39,440 bases of DNA from NCBI GenBank assembly GCA_013152195.1, contig JAADGU010000089.1:1-39440 (forward strand), given 5' to 3'. Below are positions 26,906 to 34,994 of this stretch, one piece after another; positions within the stretch are counted from its first letter, which is position 1, and each line of letters begins with the position of its first letter. Source of the DNA: Nitrospirota bacterium (GTDB lineage: Bacteria; Nitrospirota; Thermodesulfovibrionia; Thermodesulfovibrionales; JdFR-85). The position numbers were made by a program, and so were the translations under genes. The notes beneath the pieces were generated by a model. It saw nothing but the letters and a program-made list of their open reading frames with translations. It did no database searches and had not been told where the DNA came from.

Positions 26906-27385
26906 TTACCCGGTATGTATTTCCTTCAGGTAGCGGAAGAGCAGCCGTGATGCCCTGGGAGATTTATTGTTTAGTTGTTCCTTTTCCGCATTCCGTATGA
27001 GTTGAGTCAATTTCTGCCGGTCTGCATCCGGGCATTTTGTTAATATCTCCTCAATGAGGGCTCTGTTTCCGGCTATCAGCTCGTCTCTCCATCTCTCCAT
27101 CTCTTTAAATTCCAGGGCTTTTCTGTAGTTTCCCTGCTCAAGGTGACCAAGGGCCTCACGAATAGGTTCAGTATCACATCTTCGCATCAGGGTGCCGATA
27201 TACTGCAGCTGCCTTCGGAGCGCCCCGTGTTTTCTGATTGTCTTTGCAAACATCACGGCATCGTGGATTTCTGTCGGCAGGTTAATCCCCTCGAGCTGTT
27301 CTTTCGAGAGTTTCACGAGTTGTTCTCCGAGCGCCTGTAGGGAGAGGGCTTCTTTTTTCTTCTGTGTTTTACTTATTTCTTCCAT
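26906..27385 (-). CDS. darP: Ribosome biogenesis factor DarP/YjgA-like (DUF615)
   Basis: About 159 residues, helical and charged. The recognisable features are KTQKKKEALSLQALGEQLVKL near the N-terminus, then KTIRKHGALRRQLQYIGTLMR and the C-terminal KSPRASRLLFRYLKEI, the signature of the YjgA/DarP family. DarP helps mature the large ribosomal subunit in E. coli. The second ATG (27385) is preferred over 27394: the AGGA upstream is at normal spacing only for the second. It follows the rlmL-like gene, itself an RNA methyltransferase, by a gap containing a partial repeat; the pair suggests a ribosome-maturation context. Confidence 0.8.
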   Translation of the reverse strand: MEEISKTQKKKEALSLQALGEQLVKLSKEQLEGINLPTEIHDAVMFAKTIRKHGALRRQLQYIGTLMRRCDTEPIREALGHLEQGNYRKALEFKEMERWRDELIAGNRALIEEILTKCPDADRQKLTQLIRNAEKEQLNNKSPRASRLLFRYLKEIHTG

Positions 27386-27409
27386 TTTTTCCATTCCTGT
27401 TTGTTAAAC

Positions 27410-27445
27410 TTAAAGTTGATGAAGCCGTAAAAAGTCTGAAAGTGC
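27410..27445 (+). repeat. Left arm of the def-fmt repeat, partial copy
   Basis: TTAAAGTTGATGAA at 27410-27423 is identical to 34731-34744, and the following 23 bases match at about 14 positions including AAAAA and GAAAG at the same spacing. Only this arm is present here, between rlmL and darP. Confidence 0.5.
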
Positions 27446-27454
27446 CTTTTTTTG

Positions 27455-28594
27455 TTAAAACAACTCATATTTTACCAGTCTGCCGTCAAGGCCGCCTGTC
27501 TTTAACGGTTTTTTCCATGTGGCCCTCAGCCCCAGTTTTTTTATGAATTCCCGTTCGCCAAAATAAATATAGGCTGTAGAGCCCGTGCATTTCTTCTTCA
27601 GAAAATCACCAAGCGATTTGTACAGGAGTTCAAGCTCCGCTTTTTTTCCCATGCGGATACCGTAAGGAGGGTTTGTGATGATAACCCCGTTCTTCAGGCC
27701 TTCGCTTTCCCTGAAATCAAGCACCTGGAGCCTTATTTTGTCTCCGTACTGCAGGCTCCTGCAGTTTATCCTTGATATTTCAACTGCTTTGGGAGATAAA
27801 TCACTTCCGGAGATAAGTTCATCCGGCAATTCGCGGATTTGACGGTCAAGTCCTTTTTTTACCATTGTCCATACTGATCTGTCATAGTCCGGCAGATATT
27901 CAAATCCAAAGTGTTTGCGATAAATGCCGGAAGGAATCCTGCAGTAATGCATCAGTGCCTCACAGAGCAGGGTGCCGGAGCCGCACATCGGATCATAAAG
28001 CGGAACAGCGCCGTTCCATTCTGCATATCTGATAATCGCAGCGGCAACTGTCTCCTGCATAGGTGCAGCAAGGGCATCCTTTCTGTAGCCCCTCCGATGA
28101 AGGGAACCTCCGGAGGTGTCCAGACTTATGGTGGCCTTGTCCTTTCTTATGTAGAGATTAAGCCATACATCAGGGGTTTTCGGATCAATGTCAGGCCTCT
28201 TTCCGGTTATCTCACGAAATGAGTCAACAATTGCATCTTTCAGACACAGGGATGCATAATGTGAATTGTTTATCTGACTGTTTGATACGTTACCGAAGAC
28301 AGCAAATGTCTTTTCCACAGAAATAAAATCCGCCCAGTTTATCTGCTTTGCCCTTTTGTATAGTTGATCAGTAGACCTGCAATTAAAAGATATCAGAGGT
28401 GCAAGTATTTTTGATGCGAGTCTTGTGGCATAATTGACTCGATAAAGCGTTGCTTTATCGGCACTGAAATGAATCCCGCTGTATTCGGGGCTGATCGCCT
28501 CTGCCCCGAGTTCGGACAGTTCCCGGGCTCCCAGTTCCTTTATGCCATCCGCAATCTGTGCAAAAAAACCATTGGTCTTCTGGTATTCATACAT
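27455..28594 (-). CDS. THUMP-domain RNA methyltransferase (RlmL-N/YpsC-like)
   Basis: 379 residues. An N-terminal THUMP RNA-binding domain (about 5-160; GFFAQIADGIKELGARELSEL) is followed by a Rossmann methyltransferase. The SAM-binding YDPMCGSGTLLCEALM (about 205-220), the HRRGYRKD loop before it and the catalytic NPPYG (N6/N2 amino-methyltransferase motif IV) are clear. The closest well-known relatives methylate N2 of G2445 in 23S rRNA (RlmL N-half) or related sites, but this length is that of single-domain bacterial members whose target is not certain. It sits 39 bp after fmdE and upstream of darP. Confidence 0.85.
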   Translation of the reverse strand: MYEYQKTNGFFAQIADGIKELGARELSELGAEAISPEYSGIHFSADKATLYRVNYATRLASKILAPLISFNCRSTDQLYKRAKQINWADFISVEKTFAVFGNVSNSQINNSHYASLCLKDAIVDSFREITGKRPDIDPKTPDVWLNLYIRKDKATISLDTSGGSLHRRGYRKDALAAPMQETVAAAIIRYAEWNGAVPLYDPMCGSGTLLCEALMHYCRIPSGIYRKHFGFEYLPDYDRSVWTMVKKGLDRQIRELPDELISGSDLSPKAVEISRINCRSLQYGDKIRLQVLDFRESEGLKNGVIITNPPYGIRMGKKAELELLYKSLGDFLKKKCTGSTAYIYFGEREFIKKLGLRATWKKPLKTGGLDGRLVKYELF

Positions 28595-28633
28595 AAATAA
28601 TTTCGGGGAAAAGCCGGTTCAGATTCTTTAACC

Positions 28634-29209
28634 TCATCCTTCTGCACAGGGAATGCAGACGGTTTTGCCGTTCTTCAGCCGGGTCCTTGTCTCCATTACC
28701 TTCTCCCCGCAAAGGGCGCAACTAAGCGAAGGATGTATCCTTGCTTCTTTTGGCAGCTCTATCTCGGTCTTTTTCACATCAAACAGCTCACTGTCTGCTG
28801 CGTCCATTATAGCCGCTGTCTTTCCTGCCTTTCTGTCATGCACTGCCTTTAAAACCTCTTCAGACCTGTCTCCTTCCGCATACCTCTTCCACATCTCTTT
28901 CACTTCTGTGGTTTCCGGGGGAGGAGTCCACTTAACGGCAATCCTTAACGCCTTCCCGGAAGGTCTTTTTACAAATGTATAAACCTGTTTACCGTAGTCC
29001 CGGAATATGAGATTGCCTTTTCCGAAAGTGCACCCTGTCATTACCTGAATGGCATCCACGGCACAGGAATTGTTCTCTACAATTGCAACTAACTCCTCAT
29101 CTTCAGACCTTGGACCAAGCTCCCTGAGCACTAATTCCGAGACCCTGTAGCCAAGGGCAAGGCCGGGACATACATGTCCGTGAAACCTTACCACATCTTC
29201 AAATGTCAT
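28634..29209 (-). CDS. FmdE-family protein with C-terminal zinc ribbon
   Basis: 191 residues. The N-terminal domain has FHGHVCPGLALGYR and ENNSCAVDAIQVMTGCTFGKGN, the FmdE signature with conserved His and Cys that bind a metal. The C-terminus has a treble-clef zinc ribbon (CALCGE...CIPCAEG). In methanogens FmdE is associated with formylmethanofuran dehydrogenase. In bacteria without that enzyme the family is of unknown function, so the annotation should remain at family level. Its ATG shares one base with the stop of rlpA (TAATG). Confidence 0.85.
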   Translation of the reverse strand: MTFEDVVRFHGHVCPGLALGYRVSELVLRELGPRSEDEELVAIVENNSCAVDAIQVMTGCTFGKGNLIFRDYGKQVYTFVKRPSGKALRIAVKWTPPPETTEVKEMWKRYAEGDRSEEVLKAVHDRKAGKTAAIMDAADSELFDVKKTEIELPKEARIHPSLSCALCGEKVMETRTRLKNGKTVCIPCAEG

Positions 29210-29865
29210 TAAAGCACCTCTCTGTATTTCGTTATGAGTATCCTGTAGCCCTCACTGGATAGCTTTGCAGCCAGTCTGTCAGCATGTTTGCGGTCAGAGA
29301 ACTTTCCTATCATGACCCTGTAGTAACGTTTACCCTTTATCGTGATTTTTCTTATGTAGACCTTACGGTATGTACGTGAAAGAGCTGACTTAAGATCGCC
29401 GGCGTTTTTATAATTACTGAATGATGCTATCTGTATGGTAAATGGACCGGCGGAAGAGGAGACATACTTTACCGGCCGGACAAAGGACATGTCCCTTCCC
29501 ATATAATCCACGCGCACCCTTGCAGTGCCTTTATGTATCAATCCTATCTTTTTTGCAGCTCCGTATGAAAGGTCTATATCCCTGCCCCGTATAAAAGGTC
29601 CCCGGTCGTTAACCTTTACCACAACCGAGCGCCCGTTTTCCGGGTTGGTAACCTTGAGCTTTGTACCAAAGGGCAGGGTCTTGTGTGCTGCTGTCCTGGC
29701 ATACATATTGTAAGTCTCGCCCGAGGCGGTCAGCCTTCCGTGGAATTTCTTGCCGTACCAGGAGGCAACCATGTAACGGTCTCCAGGCCTTGTTTCATGT
29801 ATTGAGGAGGCGCATGCCGGTAACAGCAATACAATAATTATTAAAAGCAGCAGAGGCCTTTTCAT
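29209..29865 (-). CDS. rlpA: RlpA-like lytic transglycosylase lipoprotein with SPOR domain
   Basis: 218 residues. A lipoprotein signal peptide ends in LLPAC (lipobox; cysteine about residue 17). A double-psi beta-barrel follows (ASWYGKKFHGRLTASGE, then VKVNDRGPF and RDIDLSYGAA, which carry the catalytic aspartate region). A C-terminal SPOR domain (about 140-215) binds denuded septal glycan. RlpA cleaves glycan strands lacking stem peptides at the division septum. hslU ends 11 bp upstream, and its stop overlaps fmdE by one base. Confidence 0.92.
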   Translation of the reverse strand: MKRPLLLLIIIVLLLPACASSIHETRPGDRYMVASWYGKKFHGRLTASGETYNMYARTAAHKTLPFGTKLKVTNPENGRSVVVKVNDRGPFIRGRDIDLSYGAAKKIGLIHKGTARVRVDYMGRDMSFVRPVKYVSSSAGPFTIQIASFSNYKNAGDLKSALSRTYRKVYIRKITIKGKRYYRVMIGKFSDRKHADRLAAKLSSEGYRILITKYREVL

Positions 29866-29876
29866 ATCAGGGACTC

Positions 29877-31289
29877 CTACAGAATATACCTGCTCAGATC
29901 CTCGTCCTTCACAATCTCACTTAATTTTTCTCTCACATAGTTACTGTCTATTGTCAGTGAAGTGTTTCTTTTCTCAGGGGCATCAAAGGATATCTCTTCA
30001 AGGAGTTTTTCGAGTATGGTATGGAGCCTCCTTGCCCCGATGTTTTCAGTCTTCTCATTGACTGTGGCTGCAATGGACGCTATCTCGTCAATAGCGTCAT
30101 CGGTAAAGTGTATATCCACCTCTTCTGTTGCAAGAAGGGCGATGTACTGCTTTACAAGTGCGTTGTCAGGTTCTGTAAGGATACGGATAAAATCCTCCTT
30201 ACCAAGTGACTCAAGCTCGACCCTTATAGGAAACCTTCCCTGGAGCTCGGGGATCAGGTCAGACGGTTTGGCCATATGAAAGGCGCCGGCTGCAATGAAG
30301 AGTATGTGTTCCGTGCGGACAGGTCCGTGTTTGGTGGTTACAGTTGTTCCTTCAACTATGGGCAGGAGGTCCCTCTGGACTCCCTCTCTTGATACATCAG
30401 GTCCCTGGGCGGAGCCCCTTGAAGCGACCTTGTCTATCTCATCAAGAAATACTATTCCGGTCTGCTCAGTGCGCCTTATGGCCTCTTTTGTTACCATATC
30501 CATATCAATTAATTTATCCGCCTCTTCACGTGTGAGTAACTGAACGGCCTCGGCGACCTTGACCTTTTTTCTCTTTGGCTTTTCAGGAAGGAAACTGCCA
30601 AGCATCTCTTTCAGGTTGATCTCAAGATCCTCAAGTCCAACATTTGAGATAACCCCAAGGGGCATCACCTTTTCCTTGACCTCAATCTCCACGTAACGGG
30701 AGTCGAACTTTCCCTCCCTGAGTTGAGCCCGCAGTTTTTCCCTTGTATCTGAATGTTTCTGTTTCTCTTCCTCTCCCTGGTCTGTTTCCTTAAACCCCTT
30801 TCTCGGAAACGGCAGCAAGAGGTCGAGAAGCCTTTCCTCTGCAAGGCTCTTTGCCTTTTCCTGAACCTTTGTAAAGTGCTCGGTCTTGACCATGTTGACG
30901 GCAATCTCGGTAATGTCCCTTATTATGGATTCCACGTCCCTTCCAACATAACCGACTTCCGTAAACTTTGATGCCTCCACCTTCATGAATGGTGCATTTG
31001 CAAGCTTTGAAAGCCTCCTTGCAATCTCTGTTTTTCCAACACCGGTGGAACCGATCATTATGATATTCTTGGGCAGGACTTCATCGCGCAGTTCGGGACT
31101 CAACCGCTGCCTCCTCCATCTGTTCCTCAGTGCAATGGCAACGGCTTTCTTGGCATTATGCTGCCCTATAATAAACTTGTCAAGCTCTTCAACAATCCGT
31201 CTTGGTGTCAGCCCCTCAAGTGTGGTCTTTCCCTCTGTTTGTGGGGTTTTTTGCTCTGTCACATCTTCAGTCTTCTCCAGAATTTTCAT
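29877..31289 (-). CDS. hslU: ATP-dependent protease ATPase subunit HslU
   Basis: AAA+ unfoldase that feeds substrates to the HslV peptidase. From the ATG at 31289 it has 470 residues: a nonconserved acidic N-terminus of about 28, then TPRRIVEELDKFIIGQ, Walker A GSTGVGKT (80-87), Walker B VFLDEIDK, sensor regions, and the C-terminal LSRYIL tail that docks into HslV. The intermediate I-domain is present. The ATG at 31289 is chosen because GGAG (31297-31300 opposite strand) precedes it; hslV ends 1 bp away, so the two are coupled. Confidence 0.96.
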   Translation of the reverse strand: MKILEKTEDVTEQKTPQTEGKTTLEGLTPRRIVEELDKFIIGQHNAKKAVAIALRNRWRRQRLSPELRDEVLPKNIIMIGSTGVGKTEIARRLSKLANAPFMKVEASKFTEVGYVGRDVESIIRDITEIAVNMVKTEHFTKVQEKAKSLAEERLLDLLLPFPRKGFKETDQGEEEKQKHSDTREKLRAQLREGKFDSRYVEIEVKEKVMPLGVISNVGLEDLEINLKEMLGSFLPEKPKRKKVKVAEAVQLLTREEADKLIDMDMVTKEAIRRTEQTGIVFLDEIDKVASRGSAQGPDVSREGVQRDLLPIVEGTTVTTKHGPVRTEHILFIAAGAFHMAKPSDLIPELQGRFPIRVELESLGKEDFIRILTEPDNALVKQYIALLATEEVDIHFTDDAIDEIASIAATVNEKTENIGARRLHTILEKLLEEISFDAPEKRNTSLTIDSNYVREKLSEIVKDEDLSRYIL

Positions 31290-31290
31290 T

Positions 31291-31818
31291 TTATAACTCC
31301 TCAATTATTATTCGTTCATTTGTGTAAATGCATATGTCGGCTGCAATCTTCATGGACTTCTCAACTATCTCTCCGGCTTCAAGCGATGTATTTTGATAAA
31401 GTGCCTTTGCTGCAGCCTGGGCAAAGGGTCCGCCTGAGCCAATAGCAGCAATTCCTTCTTCCGGCTCAATTACGTCACCTGTCCCGGATATTATAAATGT
31501 ATGCTCTGTATCCGCAACTATGAGGAGGGCTTCAAGCCTCCTGAGTATCTTGTCAGTCCTCCAGTCCTTGGCAAGCTCTACTGCGGCCCTGGTGATGTTG
31601 CCCCTGTAGGATTCAAGTTTTCCTTCAAACTTTTCAAAGAGTGTAAAGGCATCGGCAGTAGCACCCGCAAAACCTGTGAGCACCCTGTCCTGATACATCT
31701 TTCTCGTCTTTCGTGCATTATGCTTCAGGACTGTATTTCCCATTGTCACCTGGCCATCACCGCCAATGGCAACTTTTCCGTCTTTCCTGACGCATAATAT
31801 AGTTGTGCCTCTTATCAT
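31291..31818 (-). CDS. hslV: ATP-dependent protease peptidase subunit HslV
   Basis: 175 residues, an N-terminal-threonine peptidase of the proteasome-like fold. The propeptide MIRG would be removed to expose Thr5 (TTILCVRKDGK). GDGQVTMGN, GFAGATADAFTLFE and IGSGGPFAQAAA are typical. It forms a double hexamer with HslU. Upstream is xerC (72 bp), and downstream hslU begins at the stop. Confidence 0.96.
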   Translation of the reverse strand: MIRGTTILCVRKDGKVAIGGDGQVTMGNTVLKHNARKTRKMYQDRVLTGFAGATADAFTLFEKFEGKLESYRGNITRAAVELAKDWRTDKILRRLEALLIVADTEHTFIISGTGDVIEPEEGIAAIGSGGPFAQAAAKALYQNTSLEAGEIVEKSMKIAADICIYTNERIIIEEL

Positions 31819-31891
31819 TACAGGTCTCCTTGTCCTATCCAGTTAGTGTGTATTCAGAATAAGCATAATTCCATATTATAGCAAAGATACT

Positions 31892-32779
31892 TTATTTTTC
31901 TCCTTTTCTCTTTTTTGCCAGGGGATGGGCATTGTCATAGACATCCATGAGGTGCGAGATGTCCAGATGGGTGTATACCTGTGTGGAGGAGAGAGAGCTG
32001 TGTCCGAGGAGCTCCTGAATAACCCTCAGGTCAGCGCCGCTCTGCAGGAGATGTGTGGCAAAGGTATGTCTGAGTGTATGAGGCCCTATCTTTCCGCCAA
32101 GCCCTGTCTCTCTTGAATACTTTACCACTATCCTTCTGATGCTCCTGTCCGTCAGGCGGGTGCCCTTCCTGTTCAGAAAGACAGACTGAGTCCCCTTTTT
32201 TATCAGCGCCCTCTCTATCAGGTATATCTTTAACGACTCGATTGCCTTGCTTCCCACAGGTACTATCCTCTCCTTTTTCCTTTTGCCCCTCACCTTTATC
32301 AGACCCTCCCTCATGTTGAGGTCTTCCATATCCAGGCCGGCCAGTTCACTCACCCTTACCCCGCTTGAATAGAGGAGCTCAAGGATTGCCCTGTCCCGGG
32401 CCTTCTGAAACCCGATGCCTTCAGGTTTTTCAATAATCGAGAATGTTTCATCAACCGAAAGGAATCTTGGCAACCTCTTCTGTTGTTTCGGGTTTGGCAC
32501 CAGGCGGGCCGGGTTTGAGCTTATATGGCTCTCTCGGTGGAGAAATCTGAAGAATGATCGTAATGTGGCAAGCTGCCTGCTTACTGTAGACCTTTCCCTG
32601 CCGGCCTTCAGGCGGTGGGCAATAAATCCCCTTATATCACTCAACTCTATATCTGCCGGAGATTTCTTCACAAGGGTAAAGAATTCCTGCAGGTCCTTCA
32701 TGTAGGCCCTCAGGGTGTGAGTGGAAGCACCCTTTTCAAGTTCCATAAACCTCAGAAACTCCTTTATGTATTCATTCAT
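31892..32779 (-). CDS. xerC: Tyrosine recombinase XerC/XerD
   Basis: 295 residues. N-terminal SAM-like core-binding domain (about 1-90) and catalytic domain. The active-site set is present: R142 in SSGVRVSEL, K166 in the RGKRKK turn, H234 and R237 in HTLRHTF, H260 in LLGHSS and the nucleophile Y269 in VYTHLD. It resolves chromosome dimers at dif. The position after trmFO and before hslV is the usual one for a housekeeping XerC and argues against a mobile integrase. Its ATG overlaps the trmFO stop (ATGA). Confidence 0.93.
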   Translation of the reverse strand: MNEYIKEFLRFMELEKGASTHTLRAYMKDLQEFFTLVKKSPADIELSDIRGFIAHRLKAGRERSTVSRQLATLRSFFRFLHRESHISSNPARLVPNPKQQKRLPRFLSVDETFSIIEKPEGIGFQKARDRAILELLYSSGVRVSELAGLDMEDLNMREGLIKVRGKRKKERIVPVGSKAIESLKIYLIERALIKKGTQSVFLNRKGTRLTDRSIRRIVVKYSRETGLGGKIGPHTLRHTFATHLLQSGADLRVIQELLGHSSLSSTQVYTHLDISHLMDVYDNAHPLAKKRKGEK

Positions 32780-33582
32780 TCAACCGCCCTTATATATTCA
32801 TTCCAGGCTGCAATGGCCTTTTCTACAATATATGCACGCCGCTTTTTCTTGTCTTTGATCCTGATATCAGGTGCGGGAAGGAGCCCGAAGTTAATGTTGC
32901 TTGGCTGAAAACCCTCAGGAGGAGATGTTGTAATATAACGAATCAGTGCCCCATGTGCTGATTCCACTGGCGGTGCAACAAAGCTCATGCCCTTCAGCCT
33001 CCTTGCAGCATTTATACCGGCAAGAACCCCCATGGCCGTGGATTCAATATAACCCTCAACCCCTGAAAGCTGACCCGCAATATAGGTCTCTGGACTTACC
33101 TTGAGAGTAAGGTCGGGGTTCAGAAACATGGGACCATTAATAAAGGTGTTCCTGTGGATGCTTCCATAGCGCATAAAGACTGCATTTTCAAGTCCGGGTA
33201 TGAGTTTAAAAACCCTTTTCTGCTCCGGCCATTTAAGGCGTGTCTGAAACCCTACCATATTATATGCTGATGCGTCCCTGTTTTCAATCCTCAACTGGAC
33301 GACTGCGTACGGTACGTTCCCGGTACGGGGATCAGTCAGCCCAACGGGTTTCATGGGGCCGAAACGCAGGGTATCCTTTCCCCTTCCTGCCATCACCTCA
33401 ACAGGCATGCATCCCTCAAAAACCCTCTCATCCTCAAAGGCCCTCGGGGTTACCATGTCAGCCTCTAAAAGTGCATTATAGAACCTCTCATACTCATCCC
33501 GGTCCATTGGACAGTTCAGGTAGTCAGGCTCTCCCTTTCCGTACCGTGAGGCCCGGAAAACCCTGGAATAATCAATGCTGTC
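32776..33582 (-). CDS. trmFO: TrmFO, C-terminal part (split gene)
   Basis: The carboxy-terminal two-thirds of the folate/FAD-dependent tRNA (uracil-54-C5)-methyltransferase that makes ribothymidine in the T loop. The frame from 33582 reads DSIDYSRVFRASRYGKGE, then DYLNCPMDRDEYERF, TLRFGPMKPVGL, QLRIENR, FQTRLKWPEQKRVF and GVEGYIESTAMG. The first ATG in this frame (33507) falls inside the conserved LNCPM motif, so it is not a real start. The N-terminal third is the adjacent frame. xerC overlaps its stop. Confidence 0.93.
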   Translation of the reverse strand, partial: DSIDYSRVFRASRYGKGEPDYLNCPMDRDEYERFYNALLEADMVTPRAFEDERVFEGCMPVEVMAGRGKDTLRFGPMKPVGLTDPRTGNVPYAVVQLRIENRDASAYNMVGFQTRLKWPEQKRVFKLIPGLENAVFMRYGSIHRNTFINGPMFLNPDLTLKVSPETYIAGQLSGVEGYIESTAMGVLAGINAARRLKGMSFVAPPVESAHGALIRYITTSPPEGFQPSNINFGLLPAPDIRIKDKKKRRAYIVEKAIAAWNEYIRAVE

Positions 33583-34078
33583 CCTCTATAATCGGGGCTA
33601 TGGCATCGTAGAAATAGAGGTAATCACCTCCGAGCAGTCTCCTCAGTGAGTCAGACAGTGCATCTGAAGTCAGAGGCCCGGTTGCAACAATACAAGGCCC
33701 CGCGGGAACCTCTGCAACCTCTTCCCTTGTTACTTCTATCAGGGGGTGGGTCAATAACCTCTGTGTTATGTATTCGGCAAAGAGCTTTCTGTCAACAGCA
33801 AGGGCAGAGCCGGCGGGTACGCTGCATCCTGCAGCAGCCTCCATTAGCAGAGAGCCGGCCATCCTGAGCTCGTTTTTGAGGAGTCCTGCCGAGGTAACGG
33901 GTTCTTTTGACCTGAGGGAGTTTGAACAGACGAGCTCTCCCAGGAGGTCCGTCTTGTGCGCCCCTGTTGTCTTGTCCGGCCTCATCTCGAGTAACCTTAC
34001 AGTAATTCCCCTCTGAGCTGCCTGCCAGGCTGCCTCACTGCCGGAAAGTCCTCCACCTATGATGGTAAGTGTTTTCAT
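33572..34078 (-). CDS. trmFO: TrmFO, N-terminal FAD-binding part (split gene)
   Basis: MKTLTIIGGGLSGSEAAWQ marks the FAD-binding start, followed by TGAHKTDLLGELVCSNSLRS, and then DAIAPIIEGQH before TGA at 33572-33574. Family members continue with EADSIDYS at this point. The next bases read DSIDYSRV one frame away, so one G too many (or two bases missing) near 33582-33586 broke the gene. Together the parts give about 433 residues, the normal TrmFO length. Start at 34078; the longer frame upstream of it overlaps def and is not coding. Confidence 0.93.
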   Translation of the reverse strand: MKTLTIIGGGLSGSEAAWQAAQRGITVRLLEMRPDKTTGAHKTDLLGELVCSNSLRSKEPVTSAGLLKNELRMAGSLLMEAAAGCSVPAGSALAVDRKLFAEYITQRLLTHPLIEVTREEVAEVPAGPCIVATGPLTSDALSDSLRRLLGGDYLYFYDAIAPIIEGQH

Positions 34079-34119
34079 GATATCAAAAAAAACTTTAATA
34101 ACAGATGCCTGGATATAAA

Positions 34120-34155
34120 TTGTCCGGGACAAAAGATTTCTTGTGTTGTTATAAT
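34120..34155 (+). promoter_or_regulatory. Palindrome and extended -10 in the trmFO-def gap
   Basis: TTGTCC-G-GGACAA at 34120-34132 is a perfect 6+1+6 palindrome, in the form of a dimeric regulator operator. Its right arm includes GGGACA, which lies 18 bp before TATAAT (34150-34155); TGT precedes the -10 (extended type, TGn). Transcription would start at or within a base or two of the def ATG at 34161. Confidence 0.45.
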
Positions 34156-34160
34156 AAAAC

Positions 34161-34670
34161 ATGTCAGTGCTTGAAATAAAGAAATATCCGGCCCCTGTAT
34201 TAAAAAAGAAGGCCCTTTCTGTAGAGAATATAGACGGGGCACTGCAGGAACTTATTGACAATATGATAGATACCATGTATGATGCCCCCGGCATTGGTCT
34301 GGCCGCACCCCAGGTTGGTGTCTCCAGGAGGGTTATAGTTGTGCATGTGAATCTGAAGGAGGAATCGCACCCGCTGATAGTCCTTATAAATCCTGAAATA
34401 GTTCAGGTTGAGGGCAAGGTCGTCTCAGAGGAAGGCTGTCTGAGTGTTCCGGGTTATGTGTCGAATATTGAACGGGCCGGGATTGTACTTGTAAAGGGTC
34501 TTGACCGGGAAGGCAGACCCGTGGAGGTTGAGGCGGAAGATCTGCTGGCAAGGGCGCTTCAACATGAGATAGACCATCTTAACGGGATTCTTTTCGTTGA
34601 CAGAATGAGCCCGATAAAGAGGGAATTTTTCAGGAAACGCTACCTTAGAAGGCTGAAGGAAACAGCCTGA
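34161..34670 (+). CDS. def: Peptide deformylase
   Basis: 169 residues. Removes the N-formyl group from nascent proteins. The three metal-binding motifs are intact: GIGLAAPQVG (44-53), EGCLSVPG (91-98, C93) and QHEIDHL (134-140, H135 and H139). The ATG is the only possible start, since MSVLEIKKYP is the usual beginning. No SD precedes it; a -10 box sits only five bases upstream (see promoter entry). fmt, normally adjacent, is separated by 324 bp of repeats. Confidence 0.96.
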   Translation: MSVLEIKKYPAPVLKKKALSVENIDGALQELIDNMIDTMYDAPGIGLAAPQVGVSRRVIVVHVNLKEESHPLIVLINPEIVQVEGKVVSEEGCLSVPGYVSNIERAGIVLVKGLDREGRPVEVEAEDLLARALQHEIDHLNGILFVDRMSPIKREFFRKRYLRRLKETA

Positions 34671-34695
34671 AATGTTTTTATACAGGAAAATCTAT

Positions 34696-34961
34696 CCGCA
34701 GATTTCACAGATTACGCAGATTTTTTTATTTTAAAGTTGATGAAATTTTAAAAAACCGGAAAGCTCCGTTCTTTGTCATTGCGAGCGGAGCGAAGCAATC
34801 TCTAACCGTCTGATCTTAGAACAGATTGCTTCGTCGCTTTACTCCTCGCAATGACAGTGATGGACTTTTTATGAGGATATCAAAATTAACGAACAGGCTT
34901 TTTAAAGACAAATCTCAGGGGTTAGTGCTTTTTCTGAGTCCTGTATCCGTGTAATCTGCGG
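34696..34961. repeat. Nested inverted-repeat element in def-fmt gap
   Basis: CCGCAGATTTCACAGAT (34696-34712) and ATCCGTGTAATCTGCGG (34945-34961) are inverted copies over 17 bp with two mismatches. Between them are AAAGTTGATGAA (from 34733) and an opposing CTTTTTATGAGGATATCAAA (from 34866). The core is the strong stem at 34774-34856. No open frame lies inside. It resembles a small non-autonomous mobile repeat (MITE- or REP-like), and accounts for almost the whole gap between def and fmt. Confidence 0.55.
34774..34856. repeat. Core palindromic repeat (TGTCATTGCGAG family)
   Basis: TGTCATTGCGAG opens at 34774 and CTCGCAATGACA closes at 34856, a perfect 12-bp terminal pair. GCGAAGCAATCT and AGATTGCTTCGTCGC form a second inverted pair further in. 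This 'cattgcgag...gcgaagcaatc' sequence is a type of dispersed palindrome seen in many environmental genomes; its function is unknown. Confidence 0.75.
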
Positions 34962-34994
34962 ACTAAAAAGTGAGTTAACTAAATTGAACCCGGT

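Noticed and set aside
31892..32779. Tyrosine recombinase as sign of an integrated element
   Set aside because: It is in the usual housekeeping position next to trmFO and hslV, with no attachment repeats, phage genes or tRNA nearby.
34079..34294. 72-residue upstream extension of trmFO
   Set aside because: It runs through the def promoter and coding region on the opposite strand. TrmFO homologues begin at the IIGGGLSG segment.
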